Below are positions 33,856 to 43,373 of a stretch of 64,000 bases of DNA, in pieces. The translations under genes were made by a program, and so were the position numbers. Positions within the stretch are counted from its first letter, which is position 1. Every line of letters begins with the position of its first letter. The stretch comes from Actinophytocola glycyrrhizae (GTDB taxonomy: Bacteria > Actinomycetota > Actinomycetes > Mycobacteriales > Pseudonocardiaceae), in NCBI RefSeq assembly GCF_042653545.1, contig NZ_JBHSIS010000007.1:310001-374000 (forward strand). Direction: 5' to 3'. The notes under the pieces were generated by a model that ran no database searches, had not been told where the DNA came from, and saw only the letters and a program-made list of their open reading frames with translations.

Positions 33856-36800
33856 TCAGAGCTTCGCGCACTGGCCCGAGGCCGGGCCGCGCACGGTGTT
33901 CTTCCTGTCGTCGTTGCCAGGCGGCGGGTTGTTGGCCGCGCACGCGAGCGGGCCGGTGATCGTGTTGCCCGCAACGACCGCCTCCCCGCCCGTGTTGCCG
34001 ATCAGCGTCACCGGGCCGGTCACCTTCGACGTGTCGAGCCGCACGCCCGCCTTGTTGGTCGCCAGTGAGACGGGGCCGGTGACCTTCGCCTCGGCCAGCA
34101 CCACCGCGCCGGTCGCGCCGGTCACCGTCACCGGGCCGAAGACCCGCGTGCCGGTCATCTCGAACAGTTCGGGACGGGTCGCCGTCACCGGTCCCGCGAC
34201 CAGGCCACCGGTCACGACCAGCGACGCGCCGGGGCGCACCGTGACCGGACCGAGGATCGTGGCACCGTCCACACAGGTCAGTCCGGACGAGACGGTGACC
34301 GGGCCGAACCGCATGCCCGTGATCGTCGTGTCGCAGGACGGGCCCGGCTCGCCGATCGACGACCTCGGCGCCGGGTCCGCGGTGATCGGCGAGTTGGCAC
34401 CGATGTACGCGGTCAGCATCGTCAGGTCGTTGTCGCCCGTCGTGGCCGGGTCCGTGCCCTCGGCGAGGGTGAAGAAGTTGTCGCCACCCGAGGCCAGGAA
34501 CGAGTTCACCGTCACCCGGTAGGTCGCAGCCGGATCGATCGGCTGACCGTTGAGCGACATCGACGTGATGCGCTGCCCCGCCGGGTTGTCCGGCAGGTAG
34601 GTGTAGGTGAAGCCCTGCGAGACACCCAGGTGCAGCTTCGGCCGCGACGCGCCTGCCGGCTGCCACTGCTCCTCCAGCACCTGCTTGATCTGCGCACCCG
34701 TGTACGACATGGTCACCACGTCGTTGGAGAACGGCTGCACCGAGAACGCCTCGGCGTAGGTCACCACGCCGTCCGGTGCGTGCAGCAGGTCCGACCGCAG
34801 CCCGCCCGGGTTCATGAACGCGATCTGCGCCCCGCCCCGGCCAGGATCGTTGGTGCCCGCCAGCTGCACGTCGGCGACGAAGTTGCCGAGCACCGACTCC
34901 GACCCGCGGTCCTCGGCACCGGCCGGGGTGAACGCCCGCGTGATGTCGGCCGTGATCGAGCCGAGCGGCTGCTTGCCCAGCTCCTCGGCGTTCGCCTTGG
35001 CCTGCGCGACCAGCGCGGCGACCTCGGGGTCACTCGGTGCGCCGGTCACGTCGATCAGCGCGGCGTCCGACGAGACGACCGTTTTGGTCGCCGGGTCGAT
35101 CGACAGCGTGACCTTGCCCAGCTTCGTGCCGTAGTCCTCGGCCTGCAGCACCGGCCGGGTCCGGTCCGTGCCCGGCACCGGCGCCTCGAACGCGTAGGGC
35201 TGGTGCGTGTGGCCGGACATGATCGCGTCGACGTCCGCGCTGATGTTCATGAACTCGCCGAACACCGGGTCGGACAGCAGGTCCTCGACGGAACCGATGT
35301 TCTCGGTCGCCGCACCCTCGTGCGCCAGCAGCACGACCACGTCGGCCTCACCGTTGGCCGCGTCGCCGTCCTTCAGTGCCGAGGCAACGCCCTCCGCCTC
35401 GGCCACCGGGTCGCGGAACGTCAGGCCCGCGATCCCGTCGGGGCTCACCAGCGACGCCGTCTGCTCGGTCACGACACCGACGATGCCGACGCGCACACCG
35501 GCCACGGTCTGGACGTCGTAGGCGGGCAGCACCCGCTCGTCACCGCGGTACACGTTCGCGCCGAGGTACGGGAAGTCGGCCCGGTCGGTCACCCGGCCGG
35601 TCAGGTCCGCGAACCCCTTGTCGAACTCGTGGTTGCCGACCGCGGCCGCGTCGAGCCCCATGAGGTTCAGCGCGTCGAGCGTCGGGTTGTCGTCGTCGAT
35701 CGCCGAGACGAACGTCGACGCGCCGATGTTGTCACCGGCCGACAGGAACAGCGTGTTGGGGTTCTCCTCCCGCAGCTGGTCGACGAGCCCCGCGAGCTGG
35801 GCGGCGCCACCGACGCCCGCCGACGGCGGCTCGAGGCGGCCGTGGAAGTCGTTGATGCCCAGGATCTGCAGGTCCACCGGCCCGATCGCGCCGGTGTTCA
35901 GCCCGATCACCTTCGGGTTGTGGTCACTCGCCCGGTACGGGCCCGCGTCGTAGAAGGCCGGGTGGCCGTCGTACTGGAACGCGAACGACTCGTGCGAGTT
36001 GATCTGCCAGGTGTCCACACCGGTCACCCTGGCCGCGAGCGACGGCGTCGCGACCGCGTGGTCCAGCGAACCGGACTCGCCGCCGAACACGTAGCTGGCC
36101 GCACCGTCGGTGACGTCCTCGAACGCCGCGTCGCGCAGGACCCGCATCGGGTCTTCCTGCGTGTAGGCGTTGAAGTCGCCGAGCAGCAGCACGTCGTCGC
36201 TGCCCGAGGACGTCTTCAGCGCGTCGACGAACGCGGTCAGCGACCGGGCCTGCCGGACCCGGTCACCGTTGTAGGCGCCCTGCCCGTCACCGGTGTCGGC
36301 GTTGTCGCCGGTCGGGTCGCCGGACGCGGACTTGGACTTGAAGTGGTTGGCCACCACGGTGAACGTGACCTGGCCGGCGGTGAACGTCTGCGCGAGCGGC
36401 TCACGCGCGTTGAACCACACCGTCTCGTCGTTGATCGTCTGCGCGTCGCCGGACGGGGTCACCGCGCCGGGCTTGAAGATGATCGCGGTCGTGATGAAGT
36501 CCTGCTGCGCGGCGGGCGGTGCGTTCGCGGGCGAACGCACGTAGTCCCACGTACCGGAGCCTTCCTCGGCGTTCAGGGCGTCGACCAGGCGCTTGAGCGC
36601 CATCTGCGGGTCGTTCGCCGCGAACCGGGCCGAGTTCTCGATCTCCTCGAGGGCGATCACGTCGGCGTCCAGCGCGGTGATCGCGGAGACGATCTTCGCT
36701 TCCTGCCTGGCGAGACCGGCCTCGTCGTCCGCGCCGCGGGCGTCGCCGCCGAAGTGGACGAAGTAGTTGAGCACGTTGAAGCTCGCGACCTTGATGTCGC

Positions 36801-38211
36801 CGCCGACCGCCGCGGGCGCCGGGGTGCGCGGGTTGGTCGACTTGAACGTGGTCCGCTGCGGCTCCGGGGTCGTCGCGGTCACCGGGGTGGTCGGCTGCAG
36901 CCGCCACTCGTTGAACCCGTAGGACAGCACGGCGGGCGCGAACGCCTCCACCTGGTCACCCACCCGCAGCGGCGCGTCCGGGTAGACGTACGGCGGGAGC
37001 TGGCCCGCCGTGGCCAGGTTGGTGGTGGAGCCGTCGTCCAGCAGCACGCGCCGGAGTTTGTTCTCCTGCGCCTGTGCCTGCGCCTCCGGGGTGCCGGGGC
37101 GGAACAGGTCGGTCGGGATCGGCGCGGCCTGGTCACCCCCGGCGAGCACGACCTCGCCGTAGCGGTTGGTGTTGTAGACCTCGGAGACCGTGAAGTCGCC
37201 GACCGGCGCGACGAGCATCGACTCGACCGACTCGCGCGCGGCGGGGTCGAGCGGCAGCGTCAGCGGGGCGGGCGTGGGCAGGGACGCGTCGTGCGCACAC
37301 ACCTGGAAGTCGGCCTTGGCGCCGATGGTGACCTCGGTCAGCCCGTTGAACTCGCTGACCACACCACGCACGCGCACCTGGTCGCCGACGGCGACGGCCG
37401 GGTGGTTGGCGGCGTTGGTCGTCAGGTAGACGAAGACACCGTCGGAGGCGGTGCCGGCCGAGGGGGCGCGGTCGCCGGAGCCCGCGGTCTGGACGTGGAC
37501 ACCGTTGTAGCCGCCGCTGCTGTGGTCGGCGGTGACGACGCCCTCGATGACGACCTGGCTGCCGGACAGCGGGGAGGCGTCGGTGGTGCCCTGCACCTCC
37601 GCGATGGTGTTGGTGACGGCGATGTCGCAGCCGACCGGGTCGGGGTCGGGGTCACCGCCGCCGCCGGAGTTGCGGGTGCCGAAGGTGTTCTGGGCCGCGG
37701 CGCGCCACGTGCCCTCGACCTTCTGCAGCGAGTGGCCAACCGGGGTGGCCGAGCCCTCGGCGACGCCGATGTCGGTGGCGGTGGTGCCGTTCGCGGGACC
37801 ACCGTTGGCGGTCAGCGGGCCCTCGTAGGAGAGGAACTCCGCGACCGTGCCGTCCGGGCGGACGAGCGCGACGGCGTCGGGGGAGCCGTTCTGGAGGCCG
37901 TCGGTCGGGTAGGTCTCGACGACCACGCCTGCCTCGCCGACGGCGCCGGACAGCGTGCGGGTGTTGTACACCGCACCGCCGTTGCCGTTGTACAGGGCGA
38001 GCTGCCAGCCGGAGAGGTCGAAGCCGGCGGGGGCCTCGATCTCCAGCGCCTCGCCGGTGTCCGTTCCGACGTTGTCGTAGTGGATCTCACTGAGGAACGG
38101 GGCGGTCGGTTCCGCCGCCTGTGCCGGCGATGAGCCGACCGCGGCGATCGTGGCGATCGCGGTCAGCGCTCCGACGACTTGGAGCGAACGGACACGTCTG
38201 CTACTGGGCAT
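33856..38211 (-). CDS. Secreted multidomain ExeM/NucH-type nuclease plus 5'-nucleotidase
   Basis: 1451 residues from an ATG at 38211 with GGAGG 4 nt upstream. Signal peptide ~1-32 (PAQA-AEP). Order: lamin-tail domain (~35-165), OB-fold-like region (GCDIAVTNTIAEVQG onward), then an endonuclease/exonuclease/phosphatase domain (IKVASFNVLNYF, IALEEIEN, VANHFKSKS, LLGDFNAY, SDHNP). Next is a metallophosphatase (ILGINDFHGRLEPP, AGDNIGAS, VGNHEFDKG, SGHTHQPY) with its 5'-nucleotidase C-terminal domain (NPGGLRSDL, SGGDNFF). The last ~160 residues hold five or six GPVTV-type repeats that may form a beta-solenoid. It probably degrades extracellular DNA and dephosphorylates the nucleotides for phosphate or nucleoside uptake. 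No sorting signal is seen. Confidence 0.93.
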   Translation of the reverse strand: MPSSRRVRSLQVVGALTAIATIAAVGSSPAQAAEPTAPFLSEIHYDNVGTDTGEALEIEAPAGFDLSGWQLALYNGNGGAVYNTRTLSGAVGEAGVVVETYPTDGLQNGSPDAVALVRPDGTVAEFLSYEGPLTANGGPANGTTATDIGVAEGSATPVGHSLQKVEGTWRAAAQNTFGTRNSGGGGDPDPDPVGCDIAVTNTIAEVQGTTDASPLSGSQVVIEGVVTADHSSGGYNGVHVQTAGSGDRAPSAGTASDGVFVYLTTNAANHPAVAVGDQVRVRGVVSEFNGLTEVTIGAKADFQVCAHDASLPTPAPLTLPLDPAARESVESMLVAPVGDFTVSEVYNTNRYGEVVLAGGDQAAPIPTDLFRPGTPEAQAQAQENKLRRVLLDDGSTTNLATAGQLPPYVYPDAPLRVGDQVEAFAPAVLSYGFNEWRLQPTTPVTATTPEPQRTTFKSTNPRTPAPAAVGGDIKVASFNVLNYFVHFGGDARGADDEAGLARQEAKIVSAITALDADVIALEEIENSARFAANDPQMALKRLVDALNAEEGSGTWDYVRSPANAPPAAQQDFITTAIIFKPGAVTPSGDAQTINDETVWFNAREPLAQTFTAGQVTFTVVANHFKSKSASGDPTGDNADTGDGQGAYNGDRVRQARSLTAFVDALKTSSGSDDVLLLGDFNAYTQEDPMRVLRDAAFEDVTDGAASYVFGGESGSLDHAVATPSLAARVTGVDTWQINSHESFAFQYDGHPAFYDAGPYRASDHNPKVIGLNTGAIGPVDLQILGINDFHGRLEPPSAGVGGAAQLAGLVDQLREENPNTLFLSAGDNIGASTFVSAIDDDNPTLDALNLMGLDAAAVGNHEFDKGFADLTGRVTDRADFPYLGANVYRGDERVLPAYDVQTVAGVRVGIVGVVTEQTASLVSPDGIAGLTFRDPVAEAEGVASALKDGDAANGEADVVVLLAHEGAATENIGSVEDLLSDPVFGEFMNISADVDAIMSGHTHQPYAFEAPVPGTDRTRPVLQAEDYGTKLGKVTLSIDPATKTVVSSDAALIDVTGAPSDPEVAALVAQAKANAEELGKQPLGSITADITRAFTPAGAEDRGSESVLGNFVADVQLAGTNDPGRGGAQIAFMNPGGLRSDLLHAPDGVVTYAEAFSVQPFSNDVVTMSYTGAQIKQVLEEQWQPAGASRPKLHLGVSQGFTYTYLPDNPAGQRITSMSLNGQPIDPAATYRVTVNSFLASGGDNFFTLAEGTDPATTGDNDLTMLTAYIGANSPITADPAPRSSIGEPGPSCDTTITGMRFGPVTVSSGLTCVDGATILGPVTVRPGASLVVTGGLVAGPVTATRPELFEMTGTRVFGPVTVTGATGAVVLAEAKVTGPVSLATNKAGVRLDTSKVTGPVTLIGNTGGEAVVAGNTITGPLACAANNPPPGNDDRKNTVRGPASGQCAKL

Positions 38212-38568
38212 CTGGCCTCCATCAGGCGGATAGAACCTGCCGGAGCCTAGGTGTCGAGGGTGTCGAGAAAAATGCGCGCAGATGTACGTTGCGCGATTGT
38301 TAGCTGCGTTCTGAAAAGCCTTGGCACACAACGGAGTCATCTGGATACGCCCGGTTACCGGGCGGTATGTGCGGATTGTCACCGTAACGGCTCGCGTCAT
38401 TCTTCCCGGACGTTTTCGAATATGCCGAACGGCGTAACGGGTTCGTTTTCCGGCTGCGGCCGATCTTGTCGTGGACGCGGTAGACGTCCGATCTCTGGTC
38501 GGAACTTTCTCGTTCATGACGACCGAATGGGCGCTTGACGATGTCGAGACCTCGGATGTTAACTGCTT

Positions 38569-38853
38569 GTGAAACACCTGCTGTCTCTTTCGGATCCCAC
38601 CCCTGCGCCGAGAGAGGACCGAGTCGTGCGCATCGTTGCCAAGGCACTCCTTGTCGCGAACGGCCGCGCGTACCAGATCCAGTTGTCGGACAACAACTCC
38701 ACTTGGCGCACGGTGTACTCGACGACCACTTCGGACGGTGGCGCCGACGAGTCCGAGGTGAACGCGACCGCCCGGTACGTGCGCGTGCACGGCACTCAAC
38801 GCGCCACCCAGTGGGGCTACTCGCTCTGGGAGTTTGCCGTCCTCGGCTCCTGA
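38569..38853 (+). pseudogene. Relic of an F5/8-type C (CBM32-like) carbohydrate-binding domain
   Basis: The only convincing part is the C-terminal ~60 residues: RAYQIQLSDNNSTWRTVYST, then ARYVRVHGTQRATQWGYSLW and EFAVLGS before the stop. This is the end of a discoidin/F5-8C sugar-binding domain, normally fused to a secreted glycosidase. The preceding ~30 residues are unrelated, and there is no signal peptide or enzyme domain. A strong terminator follows the stop. The 38250-38560 region upstream is AT-richer than its neighbours and shows no gene. Best read as the 3' remnant of a deleted secreted enzyme. Confidence 0.65.
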
Positions 38854-38858
38854 GCGAG

Positions 38859-38903
38859 TACCCGGCCGGGGGGCAGCCGGCGTCGTCTGCCCCCGGCCGG
38901 GTA
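38859..38903 (+). terminator. Terminator after the CBM relic
   Basis: A 17-bp stem with one bulged G (38859-38876 with 38887-38903) and a ~10-nt loop, directly after the relic's stop codon and before the hydrolase start at 38922. Confidence 0.8.
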
Positions 38904-38921
38904 ACCACTACCGTCGCACCC

Positions 38922-39701
38922 GTGAGTTTCGCGAGGACCGACGACGGCGCGTCCCTGTACTACGAGGTCAACGGCGCCGGGGACGACGTGCTCGTGCTCA
39001 TCGCCGGGCAGGCCAACAACCACCACTGGTGGGACGTGCCGCGCCCGGACTTCGACGCGCGCTTCCGCACCGTCGTGTTCGACCACCGCGGCACCGGCGA
39101 CAGCGACAAGCCCGAGACCGGCTACAGCACGCGCGGCTTCGCGGCCGACGTGCGCGCGATCCTCGACGACATGGGGGTCGAACGGGCGCACGTGTACGGC
39201 ACGTCGATGGGTGGCCGGATCGCGCAGTGGTTCGCCGCCGACCACCCCGGCCGGGTACGCGGACTGGTACTCGGCTGCACCTCACCGGGCGGCGCGCACG
39301 GGATCGAGCGCGGTGCCGAGGTCGGCAGGTCACTCGCGCAGCGGGACGCCGCGAAGGCCAGGGCGGCCCTGCTGGAACTCATGTACACCCCGGACTGGCT
39401 CGCCACCCACCACGGCCCGTTCACCACGCTCGGCGACCGGGCCATGCCGCCGCACGCGCGGCGCGGCCACTTCACCGCCAGCAGGGAACACGACGGCTGG
39501 GACGCCCTCCCCGAGATCACCGCGCCGACACTGGTGGTCCACGGCGCCGACGACGTCTTCAACCCGGCCGCCAACGCGCCACTGATCGCCGACCGGGTAC
39601 CGGACGCGCGCCTGCACCTCATCCCCGGCGCGCGACACGCCTACTTCGAGGAGTTCCGGCACGTCGCGAGCCCACTCGTGCTCGCACACCTCACCGGTTG
39701 A
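38922..39701 (+). CDS. Alpha/beta-fold hydrolase
   Basis: 259 residues from a GTG at 38922 (VSFARTDDGASLYYEV). Epoxide-hydrolase/lactonase-like core: VFDHRGTGDSDKPETGYST, nucleophile Ser in HVYGTSMGGRIAQWFA, Asp in VVHGADDVFNPA and His in IPGARHAYFEEF. No signal peptide. Related to 3-oxoadipate enol-lactonase-like hydrolases, but no aromatic-degradation neighbours support that role. The start sits 18 bp after the terminator stem; no SD is seen. Confidence 0.85.
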   Translation: MSFARTDDGASLYYEVNGAGDDVLVLIAGQANNHHWWDVPRPDFDARFRTVVFDHRGTGDSDKPETGYSTRGFAADVRAILDDMGVERAHVYGTSMGGRIAQWFAADHPGRVRGLVLGCTSPGGAHGIERGAEVGRSLAQRDAAKARAALLELMYTPDWLATHHGPFTTLGDRAMPPHARRGHFTASREHDGWDALPEITAPTLVVHGADDVFNPAANAPLIADRVPDARLHLIPGARHAYFEEFRHVASPLVLAHLTG

Positions 39702-39793
39702 CCACACCCGGCTCCGGCGCGGCCCACGGCCACGCCGACGCGCGATCTCGCCCTGCCCCGTAACGTTCTCACCGTCCGTGACGACCTCGTTAC

Positions 39794-42064
39794 ATGTTCG
39801 TGGAACTGCGCGTCCACGGGGTGAGCGGCACGCCGCCGGTGGACATGCTCGACCGTCCGCTGGTGAAGCAGGTCGCGGGTGACGTGGACGGCCGCTTCTT
39901 CCGGCCCGTCGACAGCGCGGGGAACGAGGTCCGCGCCGTCGACGGCCACATCGTCGAGGGCTACCACTGGGGACCGCTGACGTCGGGCACGTGGCGGCAG
40001 GCGCTGTGGCTCGCGCTCATCCCGTTCGGGCTGGTGAACGCGGCCTACTTCATGCTCCCCGCCGGAAAGGGCGCCGCGGCACGGGTCGTGGCCCGCGCCG
40101 CGCTGCGGGTGCTCGCGCTCGCACTGACCGCGCTCGTCGTGCTCAGCCTCGCGCAGGCCGCCGTCGACCTGTTCGCCTGGCAGTGGACCGGGGCGGCGCC
40201 GCGTTCCGGTGACCCGCGCTGGTGGCTGGCGGGTGCGTTCGCCGTGGTGGTCGTGGCCCTGCTGGTGATCCGGTTCATCGGCGGGCCGAGGAGGTCCGTC
40301 CCGGACAGCGCCGCGCTGCCGGACGCCGCCGAGGTGACCGGGCTCGCGGGCGGCGAGTTCTACCGGGGCGACGGTGACGTGCCCGGGCTGCGGCACCTGC
40401 ACCTGGCCGCGGGGCTGACCGTGCTGTCGTTCCTCGCCGGGGCGCTCGCCCGCGAGCACGGCGGCGCAGGCTGGCCGTACTGGGCGGCGCTGGTGCTGCT
40501 GCCGTGGACGGTCGTCCACACCGCGCTGGTCGGCGACCCGGCTGGCACCCGGGGGTGGCTGCGGGCCTTCTTCGTCACCCGGCTGCCCGGCGCCGTGCTG
40601 GCTGTCGCGGTGGCGCTGCTGGTCGCCGCGGTGGCGACGATGCTCGCCGTGCCCGAGTTCCCGGCCGCCCGGCGCGGCGTGCTCCCGGGCATCGCAGACC
40701 TGGGCAGGTGGACCTCCGGTCTCGCGTTGGCCGCGCTGCTGGTGCTCGTCGTGGCCGCGGCGGTGCTGGCGCTGCGCACCGGGAAACCCGAGCCGCCCAA
40801 ACCCTTCCGTCCTTTCCTCGGTGGCATGGCCGGGCCCGTGGTCGCCGCGCTCGGCCTGTTCCTCGGCGTCGGGTTCACCGCCGCGCTCGCCTACGGCGTG
40901 CTGCGGCTGCTGCGCCCGCCGGGTGCGCCCGACGCGATGGCGCTGCCGGTGTCCCACCTGCGGATCGCCTACGGCGCCGGGGTCGCCGTCGGTGTCGGGC
41001 TGCTGCTCGCGCTGGTGCTCGCGGGGTGGATGTGGTTGTCCACCAAGAAGTTCCGCAGGCTCGCGCGCGCGTCGGCGGACACCAGGCAGCTGCCGGAGGA
41101 GAAGCTCGCCGGTGTGGCCCGCGCGTGGTGGCTCGCGCGGCTGAAGTTCTCAGTGCACTGGATCGCGATCACCGTCGCGGGGACGGGCACGGTGCTCACG
41201 GCCGCCGCGGTGGTCGAGTCGTGGGATGACCTCGGCACGACCGTGTGCCGTCCCGGCGGCACCCCGCTGTCCGACTGCCGCGACCTGCCCGGCATCGACG
41301 CGGTGACCGTCGGCACCGTGGCCCTGTTGCTGCTCGGCGTCTTCCTCGTCTACCTCGGCCGCCGCGCGGTCGGCGACAGCGCCGTCCGCCGCGGCGCCTG
41401 CGTGGTCTGGGACGTGATCGCGTTCTGGCCCGCCGCCGTGCACCCGCTCATGCCGCCGCCGTACTCCCCGAAGGTGATCGACGACCTGCGCAGGCGCGTC
41501 GAGTGGCACGTCGCGGGCCCAGCCAGGTTCGTGGTGCTCGCCGGGCACAGCCAGGGCAGCCTGATCGCGGCGGCCGCGCTGACCCGGCTCGCGCCGGGGT
41601 ACCGGCAGCGGGTCGCCCTGCTGACGTTCGGGTCGCAGCTGCAGGTCGCCTACGCGCGGGCGTTCCCCGCGTACGTCAACCACCCGTTCCTGTGCTGGCT
41701 GCACAACGACGTGCTGCACCACCAGTGGGTGTCGCTGTACCGGGAGACCGACCCGGTCGGCGGCCCGGTGCTCAGCTGGGACCGCACCGACGAGGGCGGG
41801 TTCCGCTCCTGCCGCCTCGGTGCCGACGGGGTGCTCACCGACGACGAGACCGACCCGGTCACCGGCATCCGCCGCTGTGGCACCGAGTGGCGGCTGCTCG
41901 ACCCGTGGCCTGCCGACGGCGAGTCCGCGCCCCGCCTCGCCATGCGCCGCCACAGCTTCTACAGCCTCGAACCGGCGTGGGACCAGGCGCTGGCCGAACT
42001 GACCGCGCCGTACCCCCGCGGGAACCCGGCTGCCGTGCGACACACGGGAAAGAGCCCACCCTGA
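39794..42064 (+). CDS. Polytopic membrane protein with alpha/beta-hydrolase domain
   Basis: 756 residues. It opens with a conserved soluble segment (MFVELRVHGVSGTPPVDMLD), followed by about eleven predicted membrane helices (~68-530) such as ALWLALIPFGLVNAAYF, VLALALTALVVLSLAQAA and GTVALLLLGVFLVYLG. A cytoplasmic-type lipase-like domain then contains the nucleophile elbow VVLAGHSQGSLIAAAAL (Ser about 586) and LTFGSQLQVAYARAFPAYVN. The early HGVSGTPP element resembles the first strand/oxyanion loop of the hydrolase, split from the rest by the membrane region. Found in actinobacteria without known function; a membrane-lipid or envelope esterase is a guess. Confidence 0.8.
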   Translation: MFVELRVHGVSGTPPVDMLDRPLVKQVAGDVDGRFFRPVDSAGNEVRAVDGHIVEGYHWGPLTSGTWRQALWLALIPFGLVNAAYFMLPAGKGAAARVVARAALRVLALALTALVVLSLAQAAVDLFAWQWTGAAPRSGDPRWWLAGAFAVVVVALLVIRFIGGPRRSVPDSAALPDAAEVTGLAGGEFYRGDGDVPGLRHLHLAAGLTVLSFLAGALAREHGGAGWPYWAALVLLPWTVVHTALVGDPAGTRGWLRAFFVTRLPGAVLAVAVALLVAAVATMLAVPEFPAARRGVLPGIADLGRWTSGLALAALLVLVVAAAVLALRTGKPEPPKPFRPFLGGMAGPVVAALGLFLGVGFTAALAYGVLRLLRPPGAPDAMALPVSHLRIAYGAGVAVGVGLLLALVLAGWMWLSTKKFRRLARASADTRQLPEEKLAGVARAWWLARLKFSVHWIAITVAGTGTVLTAAAVVESWDDLGTTVCRPGGTPLSDCRDLPGIDAVTVGTVALLLLGVFLVYLGRRAVGDSAVRRGACVVWDVIAFWPAAVHPLMPPPYSPKVIDDLRRRVEWHVAGPARFVVLAGHSQGSLIAAAALTRLAPGYRQRVALLTFGSQLQVAYARAFPAYVNHPFLCWLHNDVLHHQWVSLYRETDPVGGPVLSWDRTDEGGFRSCRLGADGVLTDDETDPVTGIRRCGTEWRLLDPWPADGESAPRLAMRRHSFYSLEPAWDQALAELTAPYPRGNPAAVRHTGKSPP

Positions 42065-42197
42065 CCTGGCCTCCCCGCGCCTGGCACACCCTGCGTGTCG
42101 CTCGTTCCGGCCCCCGCGCCGGTTCTGACTAAGATGGGCAGACCGTATCGACCGTCCGTGGTCGGCACCGGGGAGCGAGGGACGAGCAGGCCAGGAC

Positions 42198-43373
42198 ATG
42201 GTTGGTGCACTCAGCGGGGCACGAGAAAGACCCGCGCCGACGCGGGTGCTGCTGATCGAGGACGACGACGGTGACGCGTTCCTCGTTGAGGAGCTCCTGC
42301 TCGAGTCCGGCGCGGCGGTGGATCTGCAGCGCGTCCGCACGCTCACCGAGGCGAAGGCGGCCGTGCCCGACACCGCGTGCGTGCTGCTCGACCTCGGGCT
42401 CCCGGACACCCACGAGCTGGACGGACTGCGCTGGCTGCAGGAGCACGTGCCGTCGATCGCCGTCGTGGTGCTCACCGGCCTCTCCGACGAGTACCTCGGC
42501 GAGGAGGCGGTCCGCCTCGGCGCGCAGGACTACCTCGTCAAGGGCCAGGTCGACGGGCACCTGCTCGACCGGGTGATCCGCTACGCCGTCGAGCGCGAGC
42601 GGTCCGACTCGCTGCAGCGGCAGCTGCGCGACGCCCAGATCTACGCCGAGGAGAACGGCCGCCTCGAACGCGGCCTGCTGCCGACACCGATCGTGGACGA
42701 CCAGGGGTTGCGGGTCACCACGCGCTACTCACCGGGCGGGCAGCGGCTCCTGCTCGGCGGCGACTTCTACGACGTGGTCCAGACCGCCGACGGCTACGTG
42801 CACGCGGTCGTCGGCGACGTCTGCGGCCACGGCCCCGACGAGGCCGCGCTCGGTGTGTCGATGCGCGTCGCGTGGCGGACGATGGTGCTGTCCGCCCGCC
42901 CGTCGACGGAGGTGCTCTCGGTCGTGAACCAGGTGTTCACCCACGAGCGTTACCAGGCCAACCTGTTCACCACGCTCTGCATGCTGTCCATCGACCCGGA
43001 CCGCACCTCCGGCACCCTGCACCTCGTCGGCCACCCGCCGCCGCTGCTGATCACCGGCTCGGACGTGCGGGAGCTGAAGGCACCCGTCCGCACCCCGGTC
43101 GGCGTCGGCGACGGCCGCCGCTGGCCCAGCTGTGAGGTCGAGCTCGGCGAGAAGTGGACGGTACTGATGTACACCGACGGCCTCATCGAGGGCCGGGTCG
43201 GCGACGAACGCAGACGGCTCGACGTCGACGGCCTGATCGAGCTGGTCCATGCCGGCAGCGTGGACGGTCTGCGGGACGAGGGGCTGCTCGACCACGTGAT
43301 CAACACGGTGCGCGAGCTCAACGGCGGCGACCTCGACGACGACATGGCCGTGGTGGCGCTGAGCAATGGCTGA
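42198..43373 (+). CDS. Response regulator with PP2C (SpoIIE-type) phosphatase output
   Basis: 391 residues. Receiver ~15-125 (VLLIEDDDGDAFLVEELL; phospho-Asp65 in VLLDLGLPD; Lys in DYLVKG). A short coiled linker follows, then an Mn-dependent PPM phosphatase (~165-390) with LGGDFYDVV, VGDVCGHGPDEAAL, YTDGLIEGR and DDDMAVVAL. Such proteins dephosphorylate anti-sigma antagonists, linking a two-component signal to a partner-switching cascade. It overlaps the histidine-kinase gene by 8 bp. Confidence 0.92.
   Translation: MVGALSGARERPAPTRVLLIEDDDGDAFLVEELLLESGAAVDLQRVRTLTEAKAAVPDTACVLLDLGLPDTHELDGLRWLQEHVPSIAVVVLTGLSDEYLGEEAVRLGAQDYLVKGQVDGHLLDRVIRYAVERERSDSLQRQLRDAQIYAEENGRLERGLLPTPIVDDQGLRVTTRYSPGGQRLLLGGDFYDVVQTADGYVHAVVGDVCGHGPDEAALGVSMRVAWRTMVLSARPSTEVLSVVNQVFTHERYQANLFTTLCMLSIDPDRTSGTLHLVGHPPPLLITGSDVRELKAPVRTPVGVGDGRRWPSCEVELGEKWTVLMYTDGLIEGRVGDERRRLDVDGLIELVHAGSVDGLRDEGLLDHVINTVRELNGGDLDDDMAVVALSNG

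Noticed and set aside
34630..38133. 1167-residue plus-strand frame opposite the nuclease gene
   Set aside because: No recognisable domain; antisense of a well-supported multidomain protein.
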